From Scandinavium sp002470465 (GTDB lineage: Bacteria; Pseudomonadota; Gammaproteobacteria; Enterobacterales; Enterobacteriaceae), in NCBI RefSeq assembly GCF_040750395.1, contig NZ_JBFLVD010000011.1:186001-250000 (forward strand): a stretch of 64,000 nt of DNA, read 5' to 3'. Under the pieces are notes generated by a model that saw only the letters and a program-made list of their open reading frames with translations, searched no databases and had not been told where the DNA came from. The first letter of the stretch is position 1; the number at the start of each line of letters is the position of its first letter. Both the position numbers and the translations under genes were made by a program. Positions 43,061-52,040 of this stretch are shown here, in pieces.

Positions 43061-43699
43061 ATGACGCAGGCAGCCTGCAAAAAAACCGGGAAGCGCAGCC
43101 AGGCGGTTAACGCCAAAAAAGCGGCAATTCTGAGCGCGGCCCTGACGACTTTCTCGCAGTTTGGCATTCACGGCACCCGTCTTGAACAGGTGGCGGAACA
43201 GGCCGGGGTATCGAAAACCAATCTGCTGTATTACTACCCGTCAAAAGAAGCGCTGTACGTGGCGGTGATGCGCAACATCCTCGACATCTGGCTCGCGCCG
43301 CTGCGCGCGTTTCGTGAAGAGTTTGCTCCGCTGGAGGCGATTGGCGAATATATTCGGCTCAAGCTGGAGGTGTCGCGCGATCATCCGGAGGCCTCGCGGT
43401 TGTTCTGCCTGGAAATGCTGCAGGGTGCGCCGTTGCTGATGGCGGAGCTGACGGGGGATTTGAAATCGCTGGTGGACGAGAAATCCGCGATTATTTCCGG
43501 CTGGGTAAAGGAAGGCAAGCTGGCGGCAATTGACCCTAACCATCTGATCTTTATGATTTGGGCCGCCACGCAGCACTACGCGGATTTTTCCACGCAGGTG
43601 GAGGCGGTCACCGGTAAAACCTTACAGGATGAAGCGTTCTTTCAGCAGACGGTGGAAAGCGTACAGCGCATGATTATCGAGGGGATCCGCCTGCGTTAA
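43061..43699 (+). CDS. rutR: TetR-family pyrimidine-responsive regulator RutR
   Basis: 212 residues, the E. coli length, with the TetR helix-turn-helix TRLEQVAEQAGVSKTNLLYY and the family ligand domain (SREYPEASRLFC-type segment here SRDHPEASRLFCLEML, and WAATQHYADFSTQVEAVTGK). In E. coli RutR senses uracil and thymine, represses the rut pyrimidine-breakdown operon and also affects carAB and gadAX. Here it has no rut genes beside it, only an upstream EamA transporter on the same strand. GGAGAG precedes the ATG. Its stop overlaps the convergent LprI-like stop. Confidence 0.92.
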   Translation: MTQAACKKTGKRSQAVNAKKAAILSAALTTFSQFGIHGTRLEQVAEQAGVSKTNLLYYYPSKEALYVAVMRNILDIWLAPLRAFREEFAPLEAIGEYIRLKLEVSRDHPEASRLFCLEMLQGAPLLMAELTGDLKSLVDEKSAIISGWVKEGKLAAIDPNHLIFMIWAATQHYADFSTQVEAVTGKTLQDEAFFQQTVESVQRMIIEGIRLR

Positions 43700-44088
43700 G
43701 GCTTCGGCGGCAGCGGGCAGCTTAAATCACCTTCCTCGCAGTTCAGCAGCGATTCCAGCCACGCGGTGCGCTCGACGGTTTTGTCGGTCAGGCACTGGGC
43801 GTGGATCATCGGCTGGATGCTGCCGCCTTCGGTGCCAGAGCTTATCAGCGCGCAGTCAGCGTCGCGCAGGGCAATCCATTTCTGCTGTGCGGTTTTCAGC
43901 AGCGCCTTAGTGGCTTGCGGCGCGCGCTTCATCGCGGTGCCGTAAGCGTTATTCAGCCTGCCGTCCGCCGCTTTCAGCTGGTTTGCGGCGCAGGTGTTTA
44001 TGTCAATCTGATTGCCGGCGTTGCCGCAGTCATCCGCCAGAGCAGCGGTGCTGAACAGCAGTGCTGCCGCGATAATGATCGGTTTCAT
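43696..44088 (-). CDS. LprI-like (DUF1311) periplasmic protein
   Basis: 130-residue exported protein with signal peptide MKPIIIAAALLFSTAALA. The mature part has the DUF1311 pattern: cysteines in DDCGNAGNQIDINTCAANQL, NNAYGTAMKRAP, QKWIALRDADCAL and HAQCLTDKTVERTAWLESLL. The family includes mycobacterial LprI, a lysozyme inhibitor, so a cell-wall protective role is possible but not shown. The start at 44088 has GGAGAG upstream. No lipobox. Confidence 0.85.
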   Translation of the reverse strand: MKPIIIAAALLFSTAALADDCGNAGNQIDINTCAANQLKAADGRLNNAYGTAMKRAPQATKALLKTAQQKWIALRDADCALISSGTEGGSIQPMIHAQCLTDKTVERTAWLESLLNCEEGDLSCPLPPKP

Positions 44089-44105
44089 TATTCTCTCCAA
44101 AGAAA

Positions 44106-44127
44106 AAAGGCCCCGTTTCCGGAGCCT
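44106..44127 (-). terminator. putA terminator
   Basis: On the putA strand GGCTCCG-GAAA-CGGGGCC (one G-T pair) then TTTTTT, 16 bases after the putA stop and close to the LprI-like start. Confidence 0.8.
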
Positions 44128-44142
44128 TAATTAATCACAGCT

Positions 44143-47100
44143 TTAGCCGATTGTCATCAGGCTGGCGTTGCCGCCTGCGGCTGCGGTATTTACGCTGAGC
44201 GAGCGCTCGACGTAAAGACGTTCCAGCAGCAGATTGGTTTCGCCGCGGGCAAAGCCCTGCACCGAAATAATCGCGCCGTCGCGGGCCGCGACCTGCTGAC
44301 ACAACTCACGCAGCTGGTCAGAATCACCGTGGTAAATGACCGCGTCGAAATGCTCTGCGGTAATCTGCTCGCGTTTAGCGAAGTGAATACGCTCGTTGAC
44401 CGCTTTTGGAAGCTGTTTGGCAAGCGAACGGTGCAGACTTTCGTCCGGCCAAAGCACTTCACAGCCCACTGCGGTGACGGCGGCCAGCTGAATCAGCGCA
44501 TCGTCTTCGTTATCCGCAAGACACAGTACGCGTTCACGCGGCATCAGCGTCCAGGTGTTGCGCTCGCCGGTTGGGCCTGGCAACAGACGCTGCGTTCCGG
44601 CCTGCGCCAGTTCCGCATAGCGTGTACAAAGGGTTTGCAGTGCCGGGCGATTGTTCGCCCATTCGCGCAGCGCCGTCAGCGGTTGTTCAAGCAGCATTTT
44701 CAGCTGCGCGTCGACCGGGCGTTCGGCATCCTGACGGTTGAGGGTGGTGAGCAGCGCGTCGTCCGGGCGACTGGCGAGCAGGCGATAAAGATACATTGGA
44801 CCACCCGCTTTCGGGCCGGTGCCCGACAGGCCTTCACCGCCGAACGGCTGCACGCCAACCACTGCACCCACCATATTACGGTTGACGTACAGGTTGCCGA
44901 CGTTGGCGCTGCCGGTGACCTGAGCGATGGTTTCATCGATACGGGTATGCACGCCAAGGGTTAAGCCGTAGCCAGAGGCGTTAATCTGCTCTACCAGCGC
45001 ATCCAGCTCGTTGCGGCTGTAGCGCACCACGTGCAGAACCGGGCCGAAGACCTCTTTTTGCAGCTCGTCAAAGCTCTCCAGCTCGATGAGCGTTGGCGGC
45101 ACGAAGGTGCCGGTGGCCCATTCGCGGCGGTCGTCGCCGTTTTCCCGTGCGGCCTGGAACACCGGGCGGCCTTTACTGCGCAGCGCCTGAATATGACGCT
45201 CGATGTTACCTTTGGCTTCGGCATCAATCACCGGGCCGATGTCCGTGGTCATGCGTCCTGGATTGCCCATGCGACACTCTGCCATCGCGCCTTTCAGCAT
45301 CGTCAGCGTGTGATCGGCAATGTCATCCTGCAGACAAAGCACGCGCAGGGCGGAGCAGCGCTGGCCTGCGCTGTCGAACGCCGAAGCCAGCACGTCGACC
45401 ACCACCTGTTCGGTCAGCGCAGAGGAATCGACAATCATCGCGTTCATGCCACCGGTTTCGGCGATAAGCGGCGTCGGGCGACCCTGTGGATCGAGGCGGC
45501 TGGCGATATTGCGCTGCAGCAGCGTGGCGACTTCGGTGGAACCAGTGAACATGACGCCGCGCACGCGGTTATCGGACGTCAGCTGTGCGCCAACGGTTTC
45601 CCCGCGGCCTGGCAGCAGCTGAACCACGCCCGGCGGCACGCCTGCTTCCAGCAGAATGTTGATGCCCTGAGCGGCAATCAGCGGCGTTTGCTCCGCAGGT
45701 TTTGCCAGCACGCTGTTGCCAGCGGCAAGGGCTGCCGCAATCTGCCCGGTGAAGATCGCCAGCGGGAAGTTCCACGGACTGATACAGACAACCGGTCCGA
45801 GCGGGCGGTGCGTTTCATTGGCGAAATCATCGCGAACCTGTCCTGCATAGTAATGCAGGAAGTCGACCGCCTCGCGGACTTCGGCGATGGCATTGGAGAA
45901 GGTTTTTCCGGCCTCACGCACCAGAATGCCCATCAGCTGCTGCATCTGGCCTTCCATCAGCACGGCAGCGCGTTCGAGGATAGCGGCACGCTCCTGCGGC
46001 GGCGTGGCGAACCAGATTGGCGCGTTGTTGACCGCGCTGGTCAGCGCCTGTTCCACTTCCTGTTCGGTGGTTTCACGGGCATAACCGACAATGTCTTTCG
46101 GCTCGGCCGGGTTCACCACCGGCTGCATATCGCCCTCTTCGGTCGGCTGTTCCAGCATCGGTTTGGCGTGCCACTTCTGCAACGCGCTGTTGAGCAGGGA
46201 AGAGGAGAGGGAGGCGAGACGGTGTTCATTCGCCAGATCGAGCCCGGCAGAGTTATCGCGACCTTCGCCATACAGCGCGCGAGGCAGCGGGATCTTCGGA
46301 TGCGGCAGGCCGATGTTGCCTTCCTGCTGCGCCAGCGCTTCCACCGCGCTGACCGGGTCGGCGACCAGCTCGTCAAGCGGCAGGCTGGTATCGGCAATGC
46401 GGTTGACGAAAGAGGTGTTAGCGCCGTTTTCCAGCAGACGACGCACCAGATACGCCAGCAGCGTTTCGTGGGTGCCCACCGGAGCATAAATGCGGCATGG
46501 TCGGTTCAGCTTGCCGTCGGCAACTTTGCCCACGACCTGCTCGTACAGCGGTTCCCCCATGCCATGCAGGCACTGGAATTCATACTGTCCCGGATAATAG
46601 TTCTGGCCCGCCAACTGGTAAATCGCCGCCAGCGTATGGGCATTGTGGGTGGCGAACTGCGGATAAATCAGGTTCGGCACCGCCAGCAGTTTTTTGGCGC
46701 AGGCGAGATAGGAGACATCGGTGTACACCTTGCGGGTATAAACAGGGTAGCCCTCAAGGCCGTCCATCTGCGCACGCTTGATTTCACTGTCCCAGTACGC
46801 GCCCTTCACCAGGCGGATCATCAGGCGACGACGGCTACGGGTGGCAAGGTCAGTCAGGTAGTCAATCACGAACGGGCAGCGTTTCTGATAGGCCTGAATG
46901 ACGAAACCGATACCGTTCCAGCCCGCCAGATCCGGCTCGAAGCAGAGTTTTTCCAGCAGGTCGAGGGAGATCTCCAGGCGGTCGGCCTCTTCGGCGTCGA
47001 TGTTGATGCCGATGTCATACTGGCGTGCCAGCAGGGTCAGGGATTTTAGTCGCGGGTAAAGCTCTTCCATTACACGGTCGTACTGCGCGCGACTGTAGCG

Positions 47101-48105
47101 CGGATGCAGGGCAGAGAGCTTAATGGAAATGCCCGGGCCTTCATAAATGCCGCGGCCGTTTGAGGCTTTGCCAATTGAGTGAATGGCCTGCTGGTAGGAA
47201 ACCATATACGCTTGCGCATCGGCGGCGGTCAGGGCGGCTTCACCCAGCATGTCGTAAGAGTAGCGGAAGCCTTTTTCTTCGAGCTTGCGGGCGTTAGCCA
47301 GCGCCTCTGAGATGGTTTCTCCGGTGACAAATTGCTCGCCCATCAGGCGCATCGCCATGTCCACGCCTTTGCGGATCAGCGGCTCGCCGCTCTTGCCGAT
47401 AATGCGGTTCAGGGAGCGGGAGAGGCTGGCCTCGTTGTGCGTTGATACCAGTTTACCGGTGAACAGCAGCCCCCAGGTGGCGGCGTTGACGAACAGCGAC
47501 GGGCTGCGGCCAATGTGCGACTGCCAGTTACCGTTGCTGATTTTGTCGCGGATCAGCGCATCGCGGGTGGCTTTATCCGGAATACGCAGTAATGCTTCCG
47601 CCAGGCACATCAGCGCCACGCCTTCCTGAGAAGAGAGGGAGAACTCCTGCAGCAGGCTCTGCACCATTCCTGCACGACCGCTCGCATTCTTCTGGTTACG
47701 CAGCTTTTCCGCCAGCTGATAAGCAAGCTTATGTGCCTGCTGGGCAATTTCCTGCGGCAGACGGGCCTGCTCCAGCAGCATTGGCACAGCGTCAGTCTCA
47801 GGACGACGCCATGCGGCGGTGATAGCTGAGCGCGACACCGACTGCGGCAGAATTTGCTCGGCAAACTCAAGGAATGGCTGGTGCGCTTCGTCGGCCTGAA
47901 TTACGCCTTCCTCGCTTTCGTTGGCGGCCCCGGAGAGGAGCGCCGGCAGCTCCGGCAATGTTTCGTCGTTCTCCAGCTTTTCCAGATAGTTAAAGATAGC
48001 CTGCTTGATCAGCCAGTGTGGGGTGCGGTCAATGCGGGTTGCGGCGCTTCTAATTCTTTCGCGAGTGGCATCGTCAAGTTTGACGCCCATGGTAGTGCTG
48101 CCCAT
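44143..48105 (-). CDS. putA: Trifunctional proline utilisation protein PutA
   Basis: Membrane-associated flavoenzyme and repressor that oxidises proline to glutamate. 1320 residues, the E. coli length. Ribbon-helix-helix DNA-binding domain (MGVKLDDATRERIRSAATRI), proline dehydrogenase barrel (about 260-610; RLVKGAYWDSEIKRAQMDG), and P5C dehydrogenase (about 650-1120) with active-site ETGGMNAMI and FDSAGQRCSALRVL. A C-terminal ALDH-like domain completes it. Without proline it represses putA and putP by binding GTTGCA sites in the shared control region. Divergent from putP. Confidence 0.98.
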   Translation of the reverse strand: MGSTTMGVKLDDATRERIRSAATRIDRTPHWLIKQAIFNYLEKLENDETLPELPALLSGAANESEEGVIQADEAHQPFLEFAEQILPQSVSRSAITAAWRRPETDAVPMLLEQARLPQEIAQQAHKLAYQLAEKLRNQKNASGRAGMVQSLLQEFSLSSQEGVALMCLAEALLRIPDKATRDALIRDKISNGNWQSHIGRSPSLFVNAATWGLLFTGKLVSTHNEASLSRSLNRIIGKSGEPLIRKGVDMAMRLMGEQFVTGETISEALANARKLEEKGFRYSYDMLGEAALTAADAQAYMVSYQQAIHSIGKASNGRGIYEGPGISIKLSALHPRYSRAQYDRVMEELYPRLKSLTLLARQYDIGINIDAEEADRLEISLDLLEKLCFEPDLAGWNGIGFVIQAYQKRCPFVIDYLTDLATRSRRRLMIRLVKGAYWDSEIKRAQMDGLEGYPVYTRKVYTDVSYLACAKKLLAVPNLIYPQFATHNAHTLAAIYQLAGQNYYPGQYEFQCLHGMGEPLYEQVVGKVADGKLNRPCRIYAPVGTHETLLAYLVRRLLENGANTSFVNRIADTSLPLDELVADPVSAVEALAQQEGNIGLPHPKIPLPRALYGEGRDNSAGLDLANEHRLASLSSSLLNSALQKWHAKPMLEQPTEEGDMQPVVNPAEPKDIVGYARETTEQEVEQALTSAVNNAPIWFATPPQERAAILERAAVLMEGQMQQLMGILVREAGKTFSNAIAEVREAVDFLHYYAGQVRDDFANETHRPLGPVVCISPWNFPLAIFTGQIAAALAAGNSVLAKPAEQTPLIAAQGINILLEAGVPPGVVQLLPGRGETVGAQLTSDNRVRGVMFTGSTEVATLLQRNIASRLDPQGRPTPLIAETGGMNAMIVDSSALTEQVVVDVLASAFDSAGQRCSALRVLCLQDDIADHTLTMLKGAMAECRMGNPGRMTTDIGPVIDAEAKGNIERHIQALRSKGRPVFQAARENGDDRREWATGTFVPPTLIELESFDELQKEVFGPVLHVVRYSRNELDALVEQINASGYGLTLGVHTRIDETIAQVTGSANVGNLYVNRNMVGAVVGVQPFGGEGLSGTGPKAGGPMYLYRLLASRPDDALLTTLNRQDAERPVDAQLKMLLEQPLTALREWANNRPALQTLCTRYAELAQAGTQRLLPGPTGERNTWTLMPRERVLCLADNEDDALIQLAAVTAVGCEVLWPDESLHRSLAKQLPKAVNERIHFAKREQITAEHFDAVIYHGDSDQLRELCQQVAARDGAIISVQGFARGETNLLLERLYVERSLSVNTAAAGGNASLMTIG

Positions 48106-48505
48106 GCCAGAAACTCCTGTTGTTCTGTTACTGCTGCTTTAGTTGCACAGAAATATCTACCATGTTGCAACTTTGTGCAACCGTGTTAAGTGTGACCTCG
48201 CCAGCAATCAGGAAAAGCAATGGATTGTTAAAAGCGTTTAACAATAAAAAGCACGCTAAGAATAATGATTAGGACCAGGTTTTATGCGGGATTTAACATT
48301 TTCAAAAGGTGCAACCGATAAAAATGTGAGCAAGTGCAACCTATAGAAAAATGGTCTGATTGCCGGGGTGTAATATCTGTAAATGCAGTGTTAAATCGTT
48401 TGTGAATAAATTCCGCTTACGGCAGGATACGCTCCTTCCGTAATAAATAACCTGATTCTTCGTTCCGGACTCAGGGATAAAAAAGCGTTTTCTGGAGAAT
48501 GATTT
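48106..48505. promoter_or_regulatory. putA-putP control region with PutA operators
   Basis: The 400 bases between the divergent starts hold no gene. PutA binds GTTGCA. I see copies (either strand) near 48143, 48165, 48167 and 48177 on the putA side, and near 48310 and 48335 on the putP side. A TTGTTAAA-AGCG-TTTAACAA palindrome lies near 48224-48244. The grouping into two sets matches the E. coli arrangement, in which PutA binds several such sites to repress both genes. Confidence 0.8.
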
Positions 48506-50011
48506 ATGGCTAGTACACCGATGGTGGTGACGTTTCTTATTTATATTTTGGGGATGATCCTGATTGGCTTTATTGCCTGGCGCTCCACCAAAAATTTTGA
48601 CGACTATATTCTGGGCGGCCGTAGCCTCGGGCCATTTGTGACCGCGCTTTCTGCAGGCGCATCCGATATGAGCGGCTGGCTGCTGATGGGCCTGCCGGGC
48701 GCCATTTTCATCTCGGGTATTTCCGAGAGCTGGATTGCTATTGGCCTGTGCGTGGGGGCATGGATTAACTGGAAACTGGTGGCCGGGCGCCTGCGCGTGC
48801 ATACCGAAGCTAACAATAACGCCTTGACCCTGCCTGACTATTTCACCGGACGTTTCGAAGATAATAGCCGTGTGCTGCGCATTATCTCCGCGCTGGTTAT
48901 CCTGCTCTTCTTCACCATTTATTGTGCATCCGGCATTGTGGCGGGGGCGCGTCTGTTTGAAAGCACCTTCGGCATGAGCTACGAAACGGCGCTGTGGGCC
49001 GGGGCAGCGGCGACTATTCTTTACACCTTCATAGGCGGCTTCCTGGCCGTGAGCTGGACGGATACCGTGCAGGCAAGCCTGATGATTTTCGCCCTGATCC
49101 TGACTCCGGTGATTGTCATCCTGACCGTCGGCGGCTTTGGCGATTCGCTGGAAGTCATCAAGCAGAAGAGCATTGAGAACGTCGATATGCTCAAGGGCCT
49201 GAACTTTGTGGCGATTATTTCGCTGATGGGCTGGGGCCTGGGCTACTTCGGTCAGCCGCATATTCTGGCGCGCTTCATGGCGGCGGATTCCCATCACAGC
49301 ATCGTGCATGCCCGTCGTATCAGCATGACCTGGATGATCCTGTGCCTGGCGGGCGCGGTGGCCGTCGGCTTCTTCGGCATTGCATTCTTCAACACTAACC
49401 CACAGCTGGCGAACGCGGTGAACCAGAACAGCGAGCGCGTGTTTATTGAACTGGCGCAGATTCTGTTCAACCCGTGGATTGCCGGGATCCTGCTGTCGGC
49501 CATTCTGGCGGCGGTGATGTCCACCCTGAGCTGTCAGCTGCTGGTGTGCTCCAGTGCGATTACCGAAGACCTGTACAAGGCCTTCCTGCGTAAAGGCGCG
49601 AGCCAGAAAGAGCTGGTGTGGGTTGGGCGCCTGATGGTGCTGGTGGTGGCGCTGGTAGCGATTGCGCTGGCCGCTAACCCGGAAAACCGCGTGCTTGGTC
49701 TTGTGAGCTACGCATGGGCGGGCTTCGGTGCCGCGTTTGGGCCGGTGGTGCTGTTCTCCGTAATGTGGTCACGCATGACCCGCAACGGTGCGCTGGCAGG
49801 GATGATTATCGGGGCCATCACCGTCATCGTCTGGAAACAGTTCGGCTGGCTCGGCCTGTACGAAATTATTCCGGGCTTTATTTTCGGCAGCATCGGTATT
49901 GTGCTGTTCAGCCTGCTGGACAAAGCGCCGTCGGCATCAATGCTGAAGCGCTTTGCCGACGCGGATGCGCACTATCACTCTGCGCCACCAACAAAGCTGC
50001 AACCTGAGTAA
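48506..50011 (+). CDS. putP: Sodium/proline symporter PutP
   Basis: Inner-membrane Na+/proline symporter of the SSS family, 501 residues (502 in E. coli), about 13 helices. Sodium and proline site residues fall in LGGRSLGPFVTALSAGASDM and SGWLLMGLPGAIF. Also conserved: GYFGQPHILARFMAA and LSAILAAVMSTLSCQLLVCS. TGGAGA lies upstream of the ATG. Partner of PutA in proline uptake and catabolism and under the same PutA repression. Confidence 0.97.
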   Translation: MASTPMVVTFLIYILGMILIGFIAWRSTKNFDDYILGGRSLGPFVTALSAGASDMSGWLLMGLPGAIFISGISESWIAIGLCVGAWINWKLVAGRLRVHTEANNNALTLPDYFTGRFEDNSRVLRIISALVILLFFTIYCASGIVAGARLFESTFGMSYETALWAGAAATILYTFIGGFLAVSWTDTVQASLMIFALILTPVIVILTVGGFGDSLEVIKQKSIENVDMLKGLNFVAIISLMGWGLGYFGQPHILARFMAADSHHSIVHARRISMTWMILCLAGAVAVGFFGIAFFNTNPQLANAVNQNSERVFIELAQILFNPWIAGILLSAILAAVMSTLSCQLLVCSSAITEDLYKAFLRKGASQKELVWVGRLMVLVVALVAIALAANPENRVLGLVSYAWAGFGAAFGPVVLFSVMWSRMTRNGALAGMIIGAITVIVWKQFGWLGLYEIIPGFIFGSIGIVLFSLLDKAPSASMLKRFADADAHYHSAPPTKLQPE

Positions 50012-50015
50012 ACTG

Positions 50016-50039
50016 AAGCCCGCGAAAGCGGGCTTTTTT
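50016..50039 (+). terminator. putP terminator
   Basis: AAGCCCGC-GAAA-GCGGGCTT then TTTT, four bases after the stop. Confidence 0.92.
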
Positions 50040-50102
50040 CTTGCTAATCACCTGAAAATAAGCTGATATCTTCCGACATAAAAACAATGAGGATAGCAGA
50101 CA

Positions 50103-50531
50103 ATGAAAATCAGAACGGGCTTAGCCGCCGCCGCGCTGGCGATCGTACTGAGCGGTTGCACGGCACCCTCGCAGAAAGCCGTAACAGACACCCAAAGTTG
50201 CAAAACCGAAAACCAGATGCAGCAGACGACGCTCTATTTCGGCCTGAGTCGTCCGGCAGGGAAGGACATCACGGCACAGGAGTGGCAGCAGTTTGTTGAC
50301 CGCGACGTGACGCCGCGATTTAAGGATGGCCTGACGGTGTTTGATGCGCGCGGGCAGTGGCTCGGTAATGACGGCACCGTGGCGCGCGAGCAGAGCAAAG
50401 CCCTGATGCTGATTCACGGCAAAGATGCGCAGAGCGAAACGAATATTGAGGCCCTGCGGGGGGTCTACAAATCCCGCTTTGCGCAGGAATCGGTGATGCG
50501 GGTCGATCAGCCGGTTTGCGTGCAGTTCTGA
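50103..50531 (+). CDS. DUF3574 lipoprotein
   Basis: 142-residue predicted lipoprotein: signal MKIRTGLAAAALAIVLSGC with the lipidated cysteine at 19. The mature part has MQQTTLYFGLSRPAGKDITA, VTPRFKDGLTVFDARGQWL and SKALMLIHG, the DUF3574 pattern. Function unknown. It stands between putP and a convergent nucleoside transporter, with its own ribosome site (GAGG) and a REP-type repeat after its stop. Confidence 0.85.
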   Translation: MKIRTGLAAAALAIVLSGCTAPSQKAVTDTQSCKTENQMQQTTLYFGLSRPAGKDITAQEWQQFVDRDVTPRFKDGLTVFDARGQWLGNDGTVAREQSKALMLIHGKDAQSETNIEALRGVYKSRFAQESVMRVDQPVCVQF

Positions 50532-50540
50532 TGAAATCTG

Positions 50541-50601
50541 CCGGGGGGGCGCTACGCTTACCCGGCCTGCGTAGGTCGGGTAAGCGTCAGCGCCACCCGA
50601 C
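50541..50601. repeat. Paired REP elements (BIME-like)
   Basis: GCGCTACGCTTACCCGGCCT and its near-complement AGGTCGGGTAAGCGTCAGCGC face each other around GCGTA, the usual layout of enterobacterial REP pairs. Placed between converging genes, where such elements are common and can act in mRNA stability or termination. Confidence 0.8.
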
Positions 50602-50606
50602 GAAAA

Positions 50607-51791
50607 TTACAGCACCAGCCCAGCAAAGCTCGCCGAAAGTAAACTCACCAGCGTCGCGCCGTACACCAGGCGCAGCCCAAAGCGGGAAACCGCGTTCCCC
50701 TGCTTCTCGTTCAGCCCCTTAATGGCGCCCGCCACGATGCCGATAGACGCAAAGTTAGCGAAGGAGACGAGGAACACGGACAGAATACCCAGTCCGCGCG
50801 GCGTCATTTCTGCAGCAATCTTTTGCAGTTCGATCATCGCCACAAACTCGTTCGCCACAAGCTTAGTTGCCATAATGCTGCCTGCGTGCAGCGCATCGCT
50901 CAGCGGAATGCCAATCAGCCAGGCCAGCGGGTAGAAGACGTAGCCCAGAATCGCCTGGAAGCTCAGGCCAAAGAGCGTCGAGAAGAGGGCGTTCACCGCG
51001 CTGATCAGGGCGATAAAGCCGATCAGCATCGCCAGGATAATCATCGCCACTTTGAAGCCGGCGAGAATATATTCTCCGAGCATTTCAAAGAAGCTCTGTG
51101 ATTCGTGCAGTTTCTCGAGCTTAATTTCCGCTTCGGCATCCGGGCGCGTCGGATTAATCACCGACAGGATAATAAAGGTGCTGAACATATTCAGCACCAG
51201 CGCCGCCACCACATATTTCGCGTCGAGCATGGTCATATAGGCGCCAACAATTGACAGGGAGACCGTCGACATTGCCGTGGCGGCCATGGTGAACAGCCGA
51301 CGTGAGGAGAGGTCGCCGAGTACCCCCTTGTAAGCAATGAAGTTTTCAGACTGGCCGAGGATGAGTGAGCTCACTGCATTAAAAGATTCCAGCTTGCCCA
51401 TACCGTTGACTTTCGACAGCAGCGTGCCAATGACGCGAATAAAAATGGGCAGAATACGCCAGTGCTGGAGAATACCGATCAGTGCGGAAATAAAAATAAT
51501 CGGGCACAGCACGCCCAGGAAAATAAAGGCCAGGCCTTTGTCGCTCATGCCACCAAAGACAAAATTGCTGCCCTCTGCGGCATATTTCAGCAGCGATTCA
51601 AACATGCCTGATACAGATTTAATCAGGACTAAACCGCTCTCGGCGTGCAGGAAAAAGAACGCCAGCGCCATTTCAATAATAATGAGTTGGGCCAGATAGC
51701 GAATGCGAATGGTTTTGCGGTCAAAACTGACCAGCCAGGCGAGTGCGAGGATTACCACCAGCGCCAGCAGGAAGTGGAGTAGATTAGCCAT
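50607..51791 (-). CDS. NupC-family nucleoside transporter
   Basis: 394-residue concentrative nucleoside transporter (CNT family), very close to E. coli NupC (400 residues) in sequence: KVNGMGKLESFNAVSSLILG, QSENFIAYKGVLGDL and LVSNEFVAM-type core (here LVANEFVAMIELQKIA) that binds nucleoside and proton. Because nupC normally lies elsewhere (next to mntH in E. coli), this is probably a second copy. Inner membrane, about 8-10 helices. It ends at the REP pair. The upstream 250 bases contain the efeU Fur box. Confidence 0.9.
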   Translation of the reverse strand: MANLLHFLLALVVILALAWLVSFDRKTIRIRYLAQLIIIEMALAFFFLHAESGLVLIKSVSGMFESLLKYAAEGSNFVFGGMSDKGLAFIFLGVLCPIIFISALIGILQHWRILPIFIRVIGTLLSKVNGMGKLESFNAVSSLILGQSENFIAYKGVLGDLSSRRLFTMAATAMSTVSLSIVGAYMTMLDAKYVVAALVLNMFSTFIILSVINPTRPDAEAEIKLEKLHESQSFFEMLGEYILAGFKVAMIILAMLIGFIALISAVNALFSTLFGLSFQAILGYVFYPLAWLIGIPLSDALHAGSIMATKLVANEFVAMIELQKIAAEMTPRGLGILSVFLVSFANFASIGIVAGAIKGLNEKQGNAVSRFGLRLVYGATLVSLLSASFAGLVL

Positions 51792-51962
51792 TTCAGTGTA
51801 TATGCAGGTAAACGGGCGCCTATTTAGCCACAGCCCTTCAGCGACGTAAACGATTACCTGTTAATAAGCTTAGATAAATTGCTTCGCCTGCTCACCCTGT
51901 CGCCGGAAACTTTTTACAACCTGACATCATTATCCGCACATTTTACTTGAGTTTCTTTGCGT

Positions 51963-51981
51963 CGTAATGATAATCACTATC
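51963..51981. promoter_or_regulatory. Fur box of efeUOB
   Basis: CGTAATGATAATCACTATC matches the 19-base Fur consensus GATAATGATAATCATTATC at 16 positions. It lies 59 bases before efeU, so iron should repress the operon. E. coli also controls efeUOB by CpxR under acid. Confidence 0.88.
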
Positions 51982-52040
51982 ACTCATATTTACGAAACTT
52001 TGCATCCATTGACTGCGGTTCACACTGAAGGGTTTCAGGC

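Noticed and set aside
45031..47049. A 672-codon open frame on the plus strand opposite putA
   Set aside because: It lies wholly inside putA, reads as an antisense shadow rich in Arg, His and Gln, and matches no fold. Long antisense frames are common in GC-rich enterobacterial genes.
48341..49309. A 322-codon minus-strand frame covering the put control region and part of putP
   Set aside because: Antisense shadow of putP with composition typical of reversed membrane-protein codons.
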